Of a DNA stretch of 64,000 nucleotides, positions 15,715 to 23,983 are shown piece after piece; positions within the stretch are counted from its first letter, which is position 1; each line of letters starts with the position of its first letter. The DNA is taken from the NCBI RefSeq assembly GCF_900115685.1, contig NZ_FOXJ01000001.1:1645796-1709795 (forward strand), read 5' to 3'. The notes under the pieces are model-generated. The model searched no databases, was not told the DNA's origin, and saw only the letters and a program-made list of their open reading frames with translations. The position numbers and the translations under genes were made by a program. The DNA comes from Variovorax sp. 770b2. Lineage in GTDB: Bacteria > Pseudomonadota > Gammaproteobacteria > Burkholderiales > Burkholderiaceae_C.

Positions 15715-16736
15715 GGGCGGCGAGCGGCTGAGTTTAGGGTGCTTCGCGCTTCGCTCACAAGCGCTTCGAGCATGAGACCTGCATTGAACGGATGTTCGGC
15801 GGTTCGCGCGGCGTTCGCGAGCGACTTCGACCAACGCGCCAAGGCCAGCCGCGACGGCGCCGCCGGCAGGTCGGCCGCCTCGAAGAAACGCGGCTCGGCC
15901 CCGTTGCCGACAGCCATCAGGTCGTGGCAGAGCTTCTGCAGCGCGCCGACGGCCTGGGCGGGTGCATGGTCCGACAGCGCACCCACGTCGCCGCGCGAGA
16001 TGGCCTTGGGAAACAACGACCACGCCTTGGGCGACTGGCCGGACCGCGCGAGCCGCAAGGCATCGCTGGGGCGTCCGCCGGCGGCGCGCAACAGGGCGGC
16101 CGCATCGGCGGGCGGCACGTCCTGCGCCACAAGCCAGGCCTCGGCCTCGGCCGTTTCGGGCCACGGCAGCGTGAAGCCCAGGCAACGGCTGCGAATGGTG
16201 GGCAGCAATTGCCACGCCGCCTCGCTGGCGAGCACGAAACGCACGTCGCCCACCGGCTCCTCGAGTGTCTTGAGCAGCGCGTTCGCGGTGATGGTGTTCA
16301 TGCGCTCGGCCGGATACACCAGCACCACCTTGCCGCGCCCGCGCGCGCTGGTGCGCTGGGCAAAGCCGACCGCATCGCGCATCGCCTCGACGCGGATCTC
16401 GCGGCTGGCCTTGCGCTTCTTGTCGTCGATGTCGGCCTGCGCCTTCTCGTCGAGCGGCCAGCCCAGTTCCTGCATGGCGACTTCGGGCATCAGCACGCAC
16501 AGGTCGGCGTGGGTGCGGACCTCGATGGCGTGGCAGCTGGCGCAGTGGCCGCAGGCGGCACCGCCCTCTTGCGCCGGCTGCTCGCACAGCCAGGCGGCTG
16601 CGAGCGCCAACGCGAGTTCATATTGGCCGATGCCCGACGGCCCTTGCAGCAGCCAGGCATGGCCGCGCTGGCGCAACAGGTCCGCGAGCGGCTGGCGCAG
16701 CCAGGGCGTGAGGGGCGGCGTGCTCATCGTGCTCAT
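15711..16736 (-). CDS. holB: DNA polymerase III subunit delta prime
   Basis: A 341-residue clamp-loader subunit. The Walker A-like loop reads GPSGIGQ, lacking the lysine, as is normal for delta prime, which does not bind ATP productively. The zinc-binding cluster [15 protein letters not shown] follows. The sensor region IRSRCLGF and TLEEP motif are present. The first ATG of MSTMST is preferred because it overlaps the tmk stop by 4 bp. Confidence 0.95.
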   Translation of the reverse strand: MSTMSTPPLTPWLRQPLADLLRQRGHAWLLQGPSGIGQYELALALAAAWLCEQPAQEGGAACGHCASCHAIEVRTHADLCVLMPEVAMQELGWPLDEKAQADIDDKKRKASREIRVEAMRDAVGFAQRTSARGRGKVVLVYPAERMNTITANALLKTLEEPVGDVRFVLASEAAWQLLPTIRSRCLGFTLPWPETAEAEAWLVAQDVPPADAAALLRAAGGRPSDALRLARSGQSPKAWSLFPKAISRGDVGALSDHAPAQAVGALQKLCHDLMAVGNGAEPRFFEAADLPAAPSRLALARWSKSLANAARTAEHPFNAGLMLEALVSEARSTLNSAARRP

Positions 16737-17392
16737 CGTGGGATTCCCGCGCCGTGCGATGCCAGCACGCCGCGCGCCACCAGCGCGGTCTCGATCTGCT
16801 GCCAGACCTGGTCGCGCGCCTGGCTGGCGTCGATGCGAACGAAGCGTTGCGCGTCCGCGGCGGCGCGGTCTGCGTAGCCTTGGGCCACGCGGCGGAAGAA
16901 CTCGACCGGCTGCGCCTCGAACTTGTCGGGCACGCGCGCACCGGCCAGCCGCTGCGCCGCGATCTCGGGCGCCAGGTCGAACCACAGCGTGACGTGCGGC
17001 TGCAGCAGCCCCTCTGCCCTGCCTCCTTGCGCCCACTGTTCCAGTGTCGAGAGCACCGCTGCATCGAATCCGCGCCCCGCGCCCTGGTAGGCGAAGGTGG
17101 CATCGGTGAAGCGGTCGCACAGCACGAGGTCGCCGCGCGCGAGCGCCGGTTCGATGACCTGCACGATGTGGTCGCGCCGCGCCGCGAACACCAGCAGCGA
17201 TTCGGTCAAGGGGTCCATCGGTTGTTCGAGGATCAGTCCGCGCAGCGTTTCCGCCAGCGGCGTGCCGCCGGGTTCGCGCGTGCGAACGACCGTGCGGCCC
17301 TGCGCCTTGAACAGCGCCTCCATTGCATCCAGGTGGCTCGACTTGCCCGCGCCATCGATGCCTTCCAGCGTCAGAAAGAGACCCTTGCTCAT
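16733..17392 (-). CDS. tmk: Thymidylate kinase
   Basis: A 219-residue dTMP kinase that makes dTDP for DNA synthesis. P-loop GIDGAGKSS at about residues 10-18, the DR motif [16 protein letters not shown], and [11 protein letters not shown] are all present. Only the start [16 protein letters not shown] fits the family; a longer in-frame start was rejected. Overlaps holB by 4 bp, and mltG lies 61 bp upstream. Confidence 0.97.
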   Translation of the reverse strand: MSKGLFLTLEGIDGAGKSSHLDAMEALFKAQGRTVVRTREPGGTPLAETLRGLILEQPMDPLTESLLVFAARRDHIVQVIEPALARGDLVLCDRFTDATFAYQGAGRGFDAAVLSTLEQWAQGGRAEGLLQPHVTLWFDLAPEIAAQRLAGARVPDKFEAQPVEFFRRVAQGYADRAAADAQRFVRIDASQARDQVWQQIETALVARGVLASHGAGIPR

Positions 17393-17453
17393 AGAAAATA
17401 ACCTCCGCCTTCGGCTGCGGTGCGAGCTTGCTTGGGGCGGCCCGGCGCGGCGC

Positions 17454-18476
17454 TCATTGCGTCGCCTTCGGTTTGGCGTCGCCGCCGCCACGTTGGTAGC
17501 GGTTGACCGCGCGGTTGTGGTCGTCCAGCGAACTGCTGAACTGGCTGGTGCCATCGCCGCGCGAAACGAAATACAGCGACTTGCTTTGCGCCGGCTGCAC
17601 CGCCGCCAGCAGCGCCGCCTTGCCCGGCATCGCGATCGGCGTGGGCGGCAGGCCGCCGCGGGTGTAGGTGTTCCAGGGCGTGTCGGCCTGCAGGTCCTTC
17701 TTGCGGAGGTTGCCGTCGAAGGTGGCGCCCAGGCCGTAGATCACCGTCGGATCGGTCTGCAGCGGCATGCCGATGCGCAGGCGGTTGGTGAAGACGGCGG
17801 CGATCTCGGCGCGGTCGTTGGCTTTTCCTGTCTCCTTTTCGACAATGCTCGCCAGGATCAGCGCCTCATCGGCCGATTTGATCGGCAGATCGGCGGCCCG
17901 CGCCGCCCAGGCGGCTTCCAGCTTCTTGTCCATGGCACGCATGGCGCGTTGCAGCAGGACGATGTCGGTCGAGCCCTTCGAGTAGGTGTACGTGTCCGGA
18001 AAGAAGCGCCCCTCGGGGTGCATGCCGGGCTTGCCCAGCCTGGCCATCAGCGCTTCGTCGGTCAGGCCCACGCTCTCGGGCTTGAGCTGGTCGGCCTTGC
18101 CGAGCGCCGCGCGCACCTGGCGCATGTTCCAGCCCTCCACCAGCACCAGGCTGCGCGTGGCCTCTTCGCCGCGCACCAGGATGTTGAGCAGCAGCTTGGG
18201 CGTGACGCCGCGTTCCAGCTCGTAGCTGCCGGCGCGCATCTGGCGGTCCTGGCCCGAGACGCGGAACCACAAGTAGAGCAATGGCGGCTGCACGTCGACG
18301 CCGGCATCGGCCACCGCCTGCGCGATGCCGCGCGGCGTGGTGCCGGGCTCGACGGACAGATCGGCGCTGGGCGCCGACATCTTGAGCGGCTGGTGCACCC
18401 ACCAGAGTCCGCCGGCGCCGAGCGCGAGCGCGATCAGGGCGGCCACGAGGAAGAGCGTAAGAAAGAAGCTGCGCAC
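17454..18476 (-). CDS. mltG: Endolytic murein transglycosylase MltG
   Basis: A YceG/MltG-family lytic transglycosylase thought to terminate nascent peptidoglycan strands. One N-terminal membrane helix ([19 protein letters not shown]), a LysM-like part, then the catalytic domain with [12 protein letters not shown] carrying the active-site glutamate, and [12 protein letters not shown] prefer the GTG at 18476 (MRSFFLTLF, 340 aa); an ATG at 18554 would give 366 aa but has no ribosome binding site and reaches into the ygfZ promoter. Confidence 0.93.
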   Translation of the reverse strand: MRSFFLTLFLVAALIALALGAGGLWWVHQPLKMSAPSADLSVEPGTTPRGIAQAVADAGVDVQPPLLYLWFRVSGQDRQMRAGSYELERGVTPKLLLNILVRGEEATRSLVLVEGWNMRQVRAALGKADQLKPESVGLTDEALMARLGKPGMHPEGRFFPDTYTYSKGSTDIVLLQRAMRAMDKKLEAAWAARAADLPIKSADEALILASIVEKETGKANDRAEIAAVFTNRLRIGMPLQTDPTVIYGLGATFDGNLRKKDLQADTPWNTYTRGGLPPTPIAMPGKAALLAAVQPAQSKSLYFVSRGDGTSQFSSSLDDHNRAVNRYQRGGGDAKPKATQ

Positions 18477-18566
18477 GAATCCGATGGAGAGCGTTGGATC
18501 GACCGGGGAAAAAAGGGGGAGTCCCTGCCGCACCGGGGGGGACAGGCCGACCATGATAATTCAGCG

Positions 18567-19493
18567 ATGACCACAGTCGTTCTCAACGGGGCCGCCACGC
18601 TGTCCCCACTCGGTGTGATTCGCGCCGAAGGCCCCGATGCCGCCAGCTTCCTGCACGGACAACTGACCCAGGATTTCTCTCTGCTCGGCGCCACCGAAGC
18701 CCGCCTGGCCGCGCTGTGCACCGCCAAGGGCCGCGTGATCGCGAGCTTCATCGGCATCCGGCCGCAGCCCGAACTGATCCTTCTGGTGTGCAGCCGCGAC
18801 ATCCTCGCTGCGACGCTCAAGCGCCTCTCGATGTACGTGCTGCGCGCCAAGGTCAAGCTGACCGACGCCACCGACCAGTTCGCGCTCTACGGCCTGGCCG
18901 GCACCGCGCTCACCGCCAACGGCCTGGATGCGGCCGCGCCGCCCGGCCAGCGCACCGCCGTCGGGGATGGCATCAGCGCGGTATCGCTGTACCCCGCCGA
19001 CGGCGTGCCGCGTGCCTTGTGGATCGCACCGGCCGAGCACGCCGCGCCGGCGGGCTCGCACCTGGACACCGATGCCTGGCAGTGGAGCGAAGTCCGCAGC
19101 GGCATCGTCACCGTGACCACGCCGATCATCGAAGCCTTCGTGCCGCAGATGATCAATTACGAATCGGTGGGCGGCGTGAACTTCAAGAAGGGCTGCTACC
19201 CCGGCCAGGAGATCGTGGCGCGCAGCCAGTTCCGCGGCACGCTCAAGCGGCGCACCTACCTCATGCAGGCCGACGCGGCCGTGGCCACGGGGCAGGACGT
19301 GTTCGCGGCCGGCGACGGCGAACAGCCGGTCGGCACCGTGGCCCAGGCGGCGGCGGCGCCCGGCGGCGGCTGGTCGGCGCTGGTCTCGATGCAGATCTCG
19401 GCGCTCGAAGCCGGCGGCCTGCATGCCGGCGCGGCCAGCGGCGCGGCCCTCACGGTCGAGCCGCTCCCCTACCCCCTCCTCGAAGACATCTGA
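18567..19493 (+). CDS. ygfZ: Folate-binding protein YgfZ
   Basis: A 308-residue protein of the YgfZ/IBA57 family, which helps assemble or repair certain Fe-S enzymes with tetrahydrofolate. The signature KGCYPGQEIVAR is at about residues 207-218, containing the conserved cysteine. N-terminal GVIRAEGPDAASFLHGQLTQ is typical. It is divergent from mltG; a double hairpin ends the transcript. Confidence 0.95.
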   Translation: MTTVVLNGAATLSPLGVIRAEGPDAASFLHGQLTQDFSLLGATEARLAALCTAKGRVIASFIGIRPQPELILLVCSRDILAATLKRLSMYVLRAKVKLTDATDQFALYGLAGTALTANGLDAAAPPGQRTAVGDGISAVSLYPADGVPRALWIAPAEHAAPAGSHLDTDAWQWSEVRSGIVTVTTPIIEAFVPQMINYESVGGVNFKKGCYPGQEIVARSQFRGTLKRRTYLMQADAAVATGQDVFAAGDGEQPVGTVAQAAAAPGGGWSALVSMQISALEAGGLHAGAASGAALTVEPLPYPLLEDI

Positions 19494-19506
19494 TTTTTCT
19501 TCCCCC

Positions 19507-19562
19507 AACGCCCTGATCGAAAGGGCGTTTGGCGCCATCGAAAAAGATGGCGCCATTTTTTT
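19507..19562 (+). terminator. Tandem hairpins ending ygfZ transcript
   Basis: Two adjacent hairpins: AACGCCCT/AAGGGCGTT (19507-19529), then GGCGCCATC/GATGGCGCC (19531-19553) followed by a run of Ts (ATTTTTTT). The second is a classical intrinsic terminator, placed 14-70 bp after the ygfZ stop. Confidence 0.9.
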
Positions 19563-19638
19563 GTGTGTCGCTTAACCCCGCCGTCGATGCTGCGCCGTAG
19601 AAGCCTGCATCGATCCACTCCTGGCAAGGAAGAGCACC

Positions 19639-20562
19639 ATGAAGCGCAGACTTTTTTCCACCGTCCTGGCCCTGACCGCCCTCACCACCGGCCTGTCGGC
19701 CTGCGCCGAAAGCCCGGCCCGGCCGTTCGCCCCGCCCTCTTCATCCAGCCGCATCGGCTCGCTGATGCAGATCGCCATCGTCGATCGCACGAGCGGCGCG
19801 GAGCTCCCGATCTACCGCCACCGCGGCGAGTACTGGGTGGCGGGCCGTCCCGGCGCGCGCTATGCCATCCGGGCGCGCAACGCGATGGGCGAACGCATCA
19901 TGGCCGTGATGTCGGTGGACGGCGTCAACGTCGTCACCGGCGAAACCGCGGGCATCGGGCAGACGGGCTATGTGTTCGGCGCGCGCGAAAACAGCGACAT
20001 CACCGGCTGGCGCAAGAGCGATTCGCAGATCGCGGCCTTCGAGTTCGCCTCGGCCGGCAACTCCTACGCGAGCCGCACCGGCCGGCCCGACGACGTGGGC
20101 GTGATCGGCGTCGCGTTGTTCCGCGAGAACGTGCCAATGCCGTCCTCGCCCCCGCCGCCGATCGCGCCTTATCAGAGTCGCGACGAGTACAGCCCGCGCG
20201 ATCGCGAACTGCGCAGCGAATCCTCCGCGATGGGCGATGCCCGCGCCAAGTCGGCGCCCGCCGAAGCCGAAGCGTCGGCCCAGGCCCCCGCCGGCAGCAT
20301 GGCGCGCCGGCAGGCACCGGCCCCGAGCCTGGGCACGGCCCACGGCCGCCGCGAGACCTCGTACGTCGGCAAGACGAACTTCGAGCGCGCCCAATCGACG
20401 CCCGACGAAGTGGTCCGCATCCGCTACGACAGCCGCGAAAACCTCGTGGCCGCGGGCGTGATCCCGGTGCCGCCCACGCCCCGCTGGCCACGTCCGGCCG
20501 GCCCGTCGCCGTTTCCGGGCTCGGACCCCGGCTACGTGCCGGACCCGCCCGCTCGCTACTGA
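19639..20562 (+). CDS. Putative lipoprotein, hypothetical
   Basis: A 307-residue protein with an apparent lipoprotein signal: hydrophobic LFSTVLALTALTTGLSA followed by Cys22 in the lipobox LSAC. Residues 40-165 form a beta-rich domain (MQIAIVDRTSGAELPIYRHR, GEYWVAGRPGARYAIRARN) of the kind found in phage-head or fibre-like DUFs, and the rest is a Pro/Ala-rich low-complexity tail. It stands alone between the ygfZ terminator and the convergent fused thioesterase gene. No function is assigned. Confidence 0.75.
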   Translation: MKRRLFSTVLALTALTTGLSACAESPARPFAPPSSSSRIGSLMQIAIVDRTSGAELPIYRHRGEYWVAGRPGARYAIRARNAMGERIMAVMSVDGVNVVTGETAGIGQTGYVFGARENSDITGWRKSDSQIAAFEFASAGNSYASRTGRPDDVGVIGVALFRENVPMPSSPPPPIAPYQSRDEYSPRDRELRSESSAMGDARAKSAPAEAEASAQAPAGSMARRQAPAPSLGTAHGRRETSYVGKTNFERAQSTPDEVVRIRYDSRENLVAAGVIPVPPTPRWPRPAGPSPFPGSDPGYVPDPPARY

Positions 20563-20581
20563 CCGGATCGAGCGGAGCGGT

Positions 20582-21460
20582 TCAGCGCAGCGACCGCCGC
20601 ATCTGCACATGCGGGATGCCGGCCTCGTCGAACGGCTCACCGTGCACCGCATAGCCCAGCCGCGCATAGAACCGCTCGGCGCTGCGCTGCGCATTGAGCG
20701 CCACTTCGCGGTCGCCGCGCGCCCTGGCCGCTTCTTCGAGCGCCTGCATCACGGCCGCGCCATGCCCGCCGCTGCGCAGCGTGCGATGCACCGCGACGCG
20801 GCCGATGTAGGAGACGCCGTCTTCCGCGTCCAGCAGCCGCCCGGTCGCAATGACCTGGCCGATGCGGTTGCGCGCCACCGCGTGCAGCACGACGGCATCG
20901 TGCGCATCCCACTCCAGCTCCTTGGGAATGTTCTGTTCTTCGATGAACACCGCGCGCCGCAGGGCGCTCGCGCCTTCGCCGAGCGTGTCCCATCGGCCCG
21001 TCTCCACGGTGCGCATCGGCTCGCCGGCCTCGAAGCCCAGCAGCGCCTCGCGCAATGCAGCAGGCACCGGCCTGGAGGTCTGCGTGGCCGGGCCGGCAAA
21101 CACATACACCAGCTCGCAGCCCACCAGGTACTGGTCCTGCCGGAACAGCGCGCCCTCGAACACGATCGACGAATTGCCGATGCGCGCGCATTTCATGCCC
21201 ACGTCGATCACGTCGTCCATGCGCGCCGAGGCGCGGAAATCGATCGTCGCCTTGCGCACGTACAGGTCGCCGCCCAGCGCATGCATGGCCTCTTCATACG
21301 GCAGCGCCATCGCGCGCCAGTAGTCGGCGATGGCCGTGTCGAAGTACATGAGGTAGTGCGCGTTGAAGACGATCTTCTGCATGTCCACTTCGGCCCAGCG
21401 CACGCGCAGGCGGTGGAAAAAGCGGAAGTCTTCGCGCCGGTTGGCTGCTGTCTCGGTCAT
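20582..21460 (-). CDS. Fused acyl-CoA thioesterase (YbgC/FadM type) and GNAT acetyltransferase
   Basis: A 292-residue two-domain protein. Residues 1 to about 140 are a hotdog-fold 4-hydroxybenzoyl-CoA-type thioesterase with the motif VRWAEVDMQKIVFNAHY (active-site Asp in place). Residues about 150-292 are a GNAT domain (RRAVFIEEQNIPKELEWD, YIGRVAVHRTLRSGGHG, FYARLGY), similar to ElaA/YjcF-type acetyltransferases. The two activities could act in sequence on an acyl-CoA. The stop of the upstream esterase gene overlaps this start by 4 bp. Fusion is seen directly; the reaction is inferred. Confidence 0.88.
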   Translation of the reverse strand: MTETAANRREDFRFFHRLRVRWAEVDMQKIVFNAHYLMYFDTAIADYWRAMALPYEEAMHALGGDLYVRKATIDFRASARMDDVIDVGMKCARIGNSSIVFEGALFRQDQYLVGCELVYVFAGPATQTSRPVPAALREALLGFEAGEPMRTVETGRWDTLGEGASALRRAVFIEEQNIPKELEWDAHDAVVLHAVARNRIGQVIATGRLLDAEDGVSYIGRVAVHRTLRSGGHGAAVMQALEEAARARGDREVALNAQRSAERFYARLGYAVHGEPFDEAGIPHVQMRRSLR

Positions 21461-22422
21461 GGTGCCAGTGCTTCCCTGAGGGCCCGGGCCGCGTCGCCCT
21501 GCGCCTGCAGCGCTTCGGGCAACGCGCGGCCCATCTTGATGAATTCGTGGATCACGCCGCGGTAGATCTCCAGCTCGACCGCCACGCCCGCGGCGCGCAG
21601 CTTGTCGGCGTAGGCGATGCCTTCGTCCACCACCGGATCGCATTCCGCGAGACCGATCCACGCGGGCGCCACGCCGTCGACATCGTCCGCCAGCAGCGGT
21701 GCGAAGCGCCAGTCGTCGCGATCTGCCGGCGTGCGGACGTATTGCGCGAAGAAGAAATCGATCATCGCCTTCGTCAGCAGCGGGCCGTGCTCGAAGCGCT
21801 GGTGCGAGGCCGTGTCCTGGTGCGCCGTCATGCCCGGGTAGATCAGCATCTGCAGTGCCACGGGCAGCCCCGCATCGCGCGCCATGATCGCGCACACCGC
21901 GGCGAGCGTGCCACCGGCGCTGTCGCCGCCCACCGCGAGGCGGCTGCCATCGAGGCCGAGGCTCGCACCCTGCGTGGCGACGAACTGGAAGGCGTCCCAC
22001 GCGTCATCGGAGGCGGTCGGAAACTTGTGCGCGGGCGCGAGGCGGTAGTCCACCGACACCACCGCGCAGCCGCTCTTTCCGCTCAGCACGCGGCACAGCG
22101 TGTCGTGCGTGCGGATGTTGCCGACCGTGAAGCCGCCGCCGTGGAAGTACACCAGCACCGGCAGCACGTCCGACGAGGGCGCATAGAGCCGCGCGGGTAT
22201 CGCAAAGCCGTCACGTGCCGCGATGCTGAAGTCCTCGATGCGCGCCAGCTCGGGCTTGGGCACTTCGAGCACGCCCGCGCCTTTTTCGTAGGACGCCTTG
22301 GCCTCGCCGGGCGAGAGCTGGTCGAGCGTCGGGTGTCCCGCGCGCGCCATGCGCTCGACCACGCTGGCCATCTTCGCGGTCAAAGGATGCTGGGGAAATG
22401 CTGTCGGAGGGTTGCTTGTCAT
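21457..22422 (-). CDS. HSL-family alpha/beta hydrolase (esterase)
   Basis: A 321-residue carboxylesterase of the hormone-sensitive lipase family. Oxyanion-hole motif HGGGF at 94-98 and nucleophile GDSAGG with Ser168; later ECDPVVDEG and HEF give the catalytic Asp and His. It probably hydrolyses short-chain esters in the cytoplasm. It overlaps the thioesterase/GNAT gene and is divergent from the alcohol dehydrogenase gene (150 bp apart). Confidence 0.92.
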   Translation of the reverse strand: MTSNPPTAFPQHPLTAKMASVVERMARAGHPTLDQLSPGEAKASYEKGAGVLEVPKPELARIEDFSIAARDGFAIPARLYAPSSDVLPVLVYFHGGGFTVGNIRTHDTLCRVLSGKSGCAVVSVDYRLAPAHKFPTASDDAWDAFQFVATQGASLGLDGSRLAVGGDSAGGTLAAVCAIMARDAGLPVALQMLIYPGMTAHQDTASHQRFEHGPLLTKAMIDFFFAQYVRTPADRDDWRFAPLLADDVDGVAPAWIGLAECDPVVDEGIAYADKLRAAGVAVELEIYRGVIHEFIKMGRALPEALQAQGDAARALREALAP

Positions 22423-22572
22423 GCGCGCTTACTTGAATGTCGCCATCACGCTCTCGTGCCCCCGCCGTGTGCCGGGCGCGACAGCGGCAAGGGTTTTGTT
22501 CATGGGCAAGATGGCCCCCTGTTGTTAGATTCGGATGGTCGGCAATCGTACTTCCCCCAGCGAACACGCCCC

Positions 22573-23709
22573 ATGGCACTCATCCAATACCTCACCCAGA
22601 TCCAGTTCGAATTCGGCGCCATCCAGCTCCTGTCCAGCGAGTGCGCGCGCATCGGCATCAACCGCCCGCTGATCGTGACCGACGCGGGCGTCCGCGCGGC
22701 CGGCGTGCTGCAGAAGGCGCTCGACGCCATCGCAGACCTGGAGGTCTCGGTGTTCGACCAGACCCCCTCCAACCCCACCGAAGCGGCCGTGCGCGCGGCC
22801 GTCGAGCTCTACCGCAGCGGCCGCTGCGACGGCCTCATCGCCGTGGGCGGCGGCTCGGCCATCGACTGCGCCAAGGGCGTGGCCATCGCCGCCACGCACG
22901 AAGGCCCGCTCAAGACCTACGCCACCATCGAAGGCGGCTCGCCGAAGATCACCGATCGCGCGGTGCCGCTCATCGCGGTGCCCACCACCAGCGGCACCGG
23001 CAGCGAGGTGGCGCGCGGCGCCATCGTCATCGTCGACGACCACCGCAAGCTGGGCTTTCACAGCTGGTTCCTCATGCCCAAGGCCGCGATCTGCGACCCC
23101 GAGCTCACGCTGGGCCTGCCGCCCAGGCTCACCGCCGCAACGGGCATGGACGCGATCGCGCACTGCATGGAGACCTTCATGTCGGCCGCGTTCAATCCGC
23201 CGGCCGACGGCATCGGCCTCGATGGCCTGGAGCGCGCGTGGCTGCACATCGAACGCGCGACCAAGGACGGCAGCGACCGCGAGGCGCGCCTGAATCTCAT
23301 GAGCGCATCGATGCAGGGCGCGATGGCGTTCCAGAAGGGCCTGGGCTGCGTGCATTCGCTCAGCCACAGCTTGGGCGGCGTCGATCCGCGCCTGCACCAC
23401 GGCACGCTCAACGCCCTCTTCCTGCCCGCGGTGATCCACTTCAACGCGGGCGCCGAGTCGGTGCAGAAAGACCAGCGCTTGCAGCGCATGGCGCAGGCCA
23501 TGCACCTGGATTCGGCCGGTGATCTCGGCGATGCGATCCGCGACATGAACGCGCGCCTTGGCCTGCCCAAAGGCCTCGCGGAAGTCGGCGTCACGCCCGC
23601 GCTGTTCGAGAAGATCATCGACGGCGCGATGGCCGACCACTGCCACAAGACCAATCCGCGCCTGGCCACGCGCGACGACTACAAGGCGATGCTCGAAGCG
23701 TCGATGTAA
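22573..23709 (+). CDS. Iron-containing (group III) alcohol dehydrogenase
   Basis: A 378-residue NAD(P)-dependent dehydrogenase. The nucleotide motif GGGSAIDCAKG is near residues 93-103, the PTTSGTGSEV motif near 138, and the metal ligands fall in GMDAIAHCMETF, HSLSHSLGG and HHGTLNA. The family reduces or oxidises alcohols, lactaldehyde or maleylacetate; substrate cannot be set. Divergent from the HSL esterase, so ester cleavage followed by alcohol oxidation is possible (inference). Confidence 0.93.
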   Translation: MALIQYLTQIQFEFGAIQLLSSECARIGINRPLIVTDAGVRAAGVLQKALDAIADLEVSVFDQTPSNPTEAAVRAAVELYRSGRCDGLIAVGGGSAIDCAKGVAIAATHEGPLKTYATIEGGSPKITDRAVPLIAVPTTSGTGSEVARGAIVIVDDHRKLGFHSWFLMPKAAICDPELTLGLPPRLTAATGMDAIAHCMETFMSAAFNPPADGIGLDGLERAWLHIERATKDGSDREARLNLMSASMQGAMAFQKGLGCVHSLSHSLGGVDPRLHHGTLNALFLPAVIHFNAGAESVQKDQRLQRMAQAMHLDSAGDLGDAIRDMNARLGLPKGLAEVGVTPALFEKIIDGAMADHCHKTNPRLATRDDYKAMLEASM

Positions 23710-23770
23710 GAGCCGGCCTGCGCGCTCAGAGCGCACTCGTCGATCGCCCCGCACAAGCGCCGCGCCCATC

Positions 23771-23866
23771 GTGCGCAGGGCATCGGGTGCTCCCCGCAGC
23801 GAAATCAAGGAGGAGGCCGCAGGCCGGGGGACATTCGCGGAGGGGAGCACCCGGTGGCCTGCGCAC
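23771..23866. repeat. 96-bp dispersed palindromic repeat, copy 1
   Basis: An element bounded by imperfect inverted termini (GTGCGCAGGGCATCGGGTGC at the left, the matching GCACCCGGTGGCCTGCGCAC at the right), with GGGGAGC/GCTCCCC inside and a GC-rich core. A near-identical copy lies at 58284-58379 in the opposite orientation. It looks like a REP/BIME-type intergenic repeat. It follows the alcohol dehydrogenase stop by about 60 bp. Confidence 0.85.
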
Positions 23867-23983
23867 GCGCCCCGAACGACGGCGCCCGCCCCTCCCGCGT
23901 CATGCATATGACACAAGGAATTTCTAGACTGGCATTCGAAGGCTTCGCATCCGCAGAAGCCCCAAGGGCCAGGGAAATTCCGA

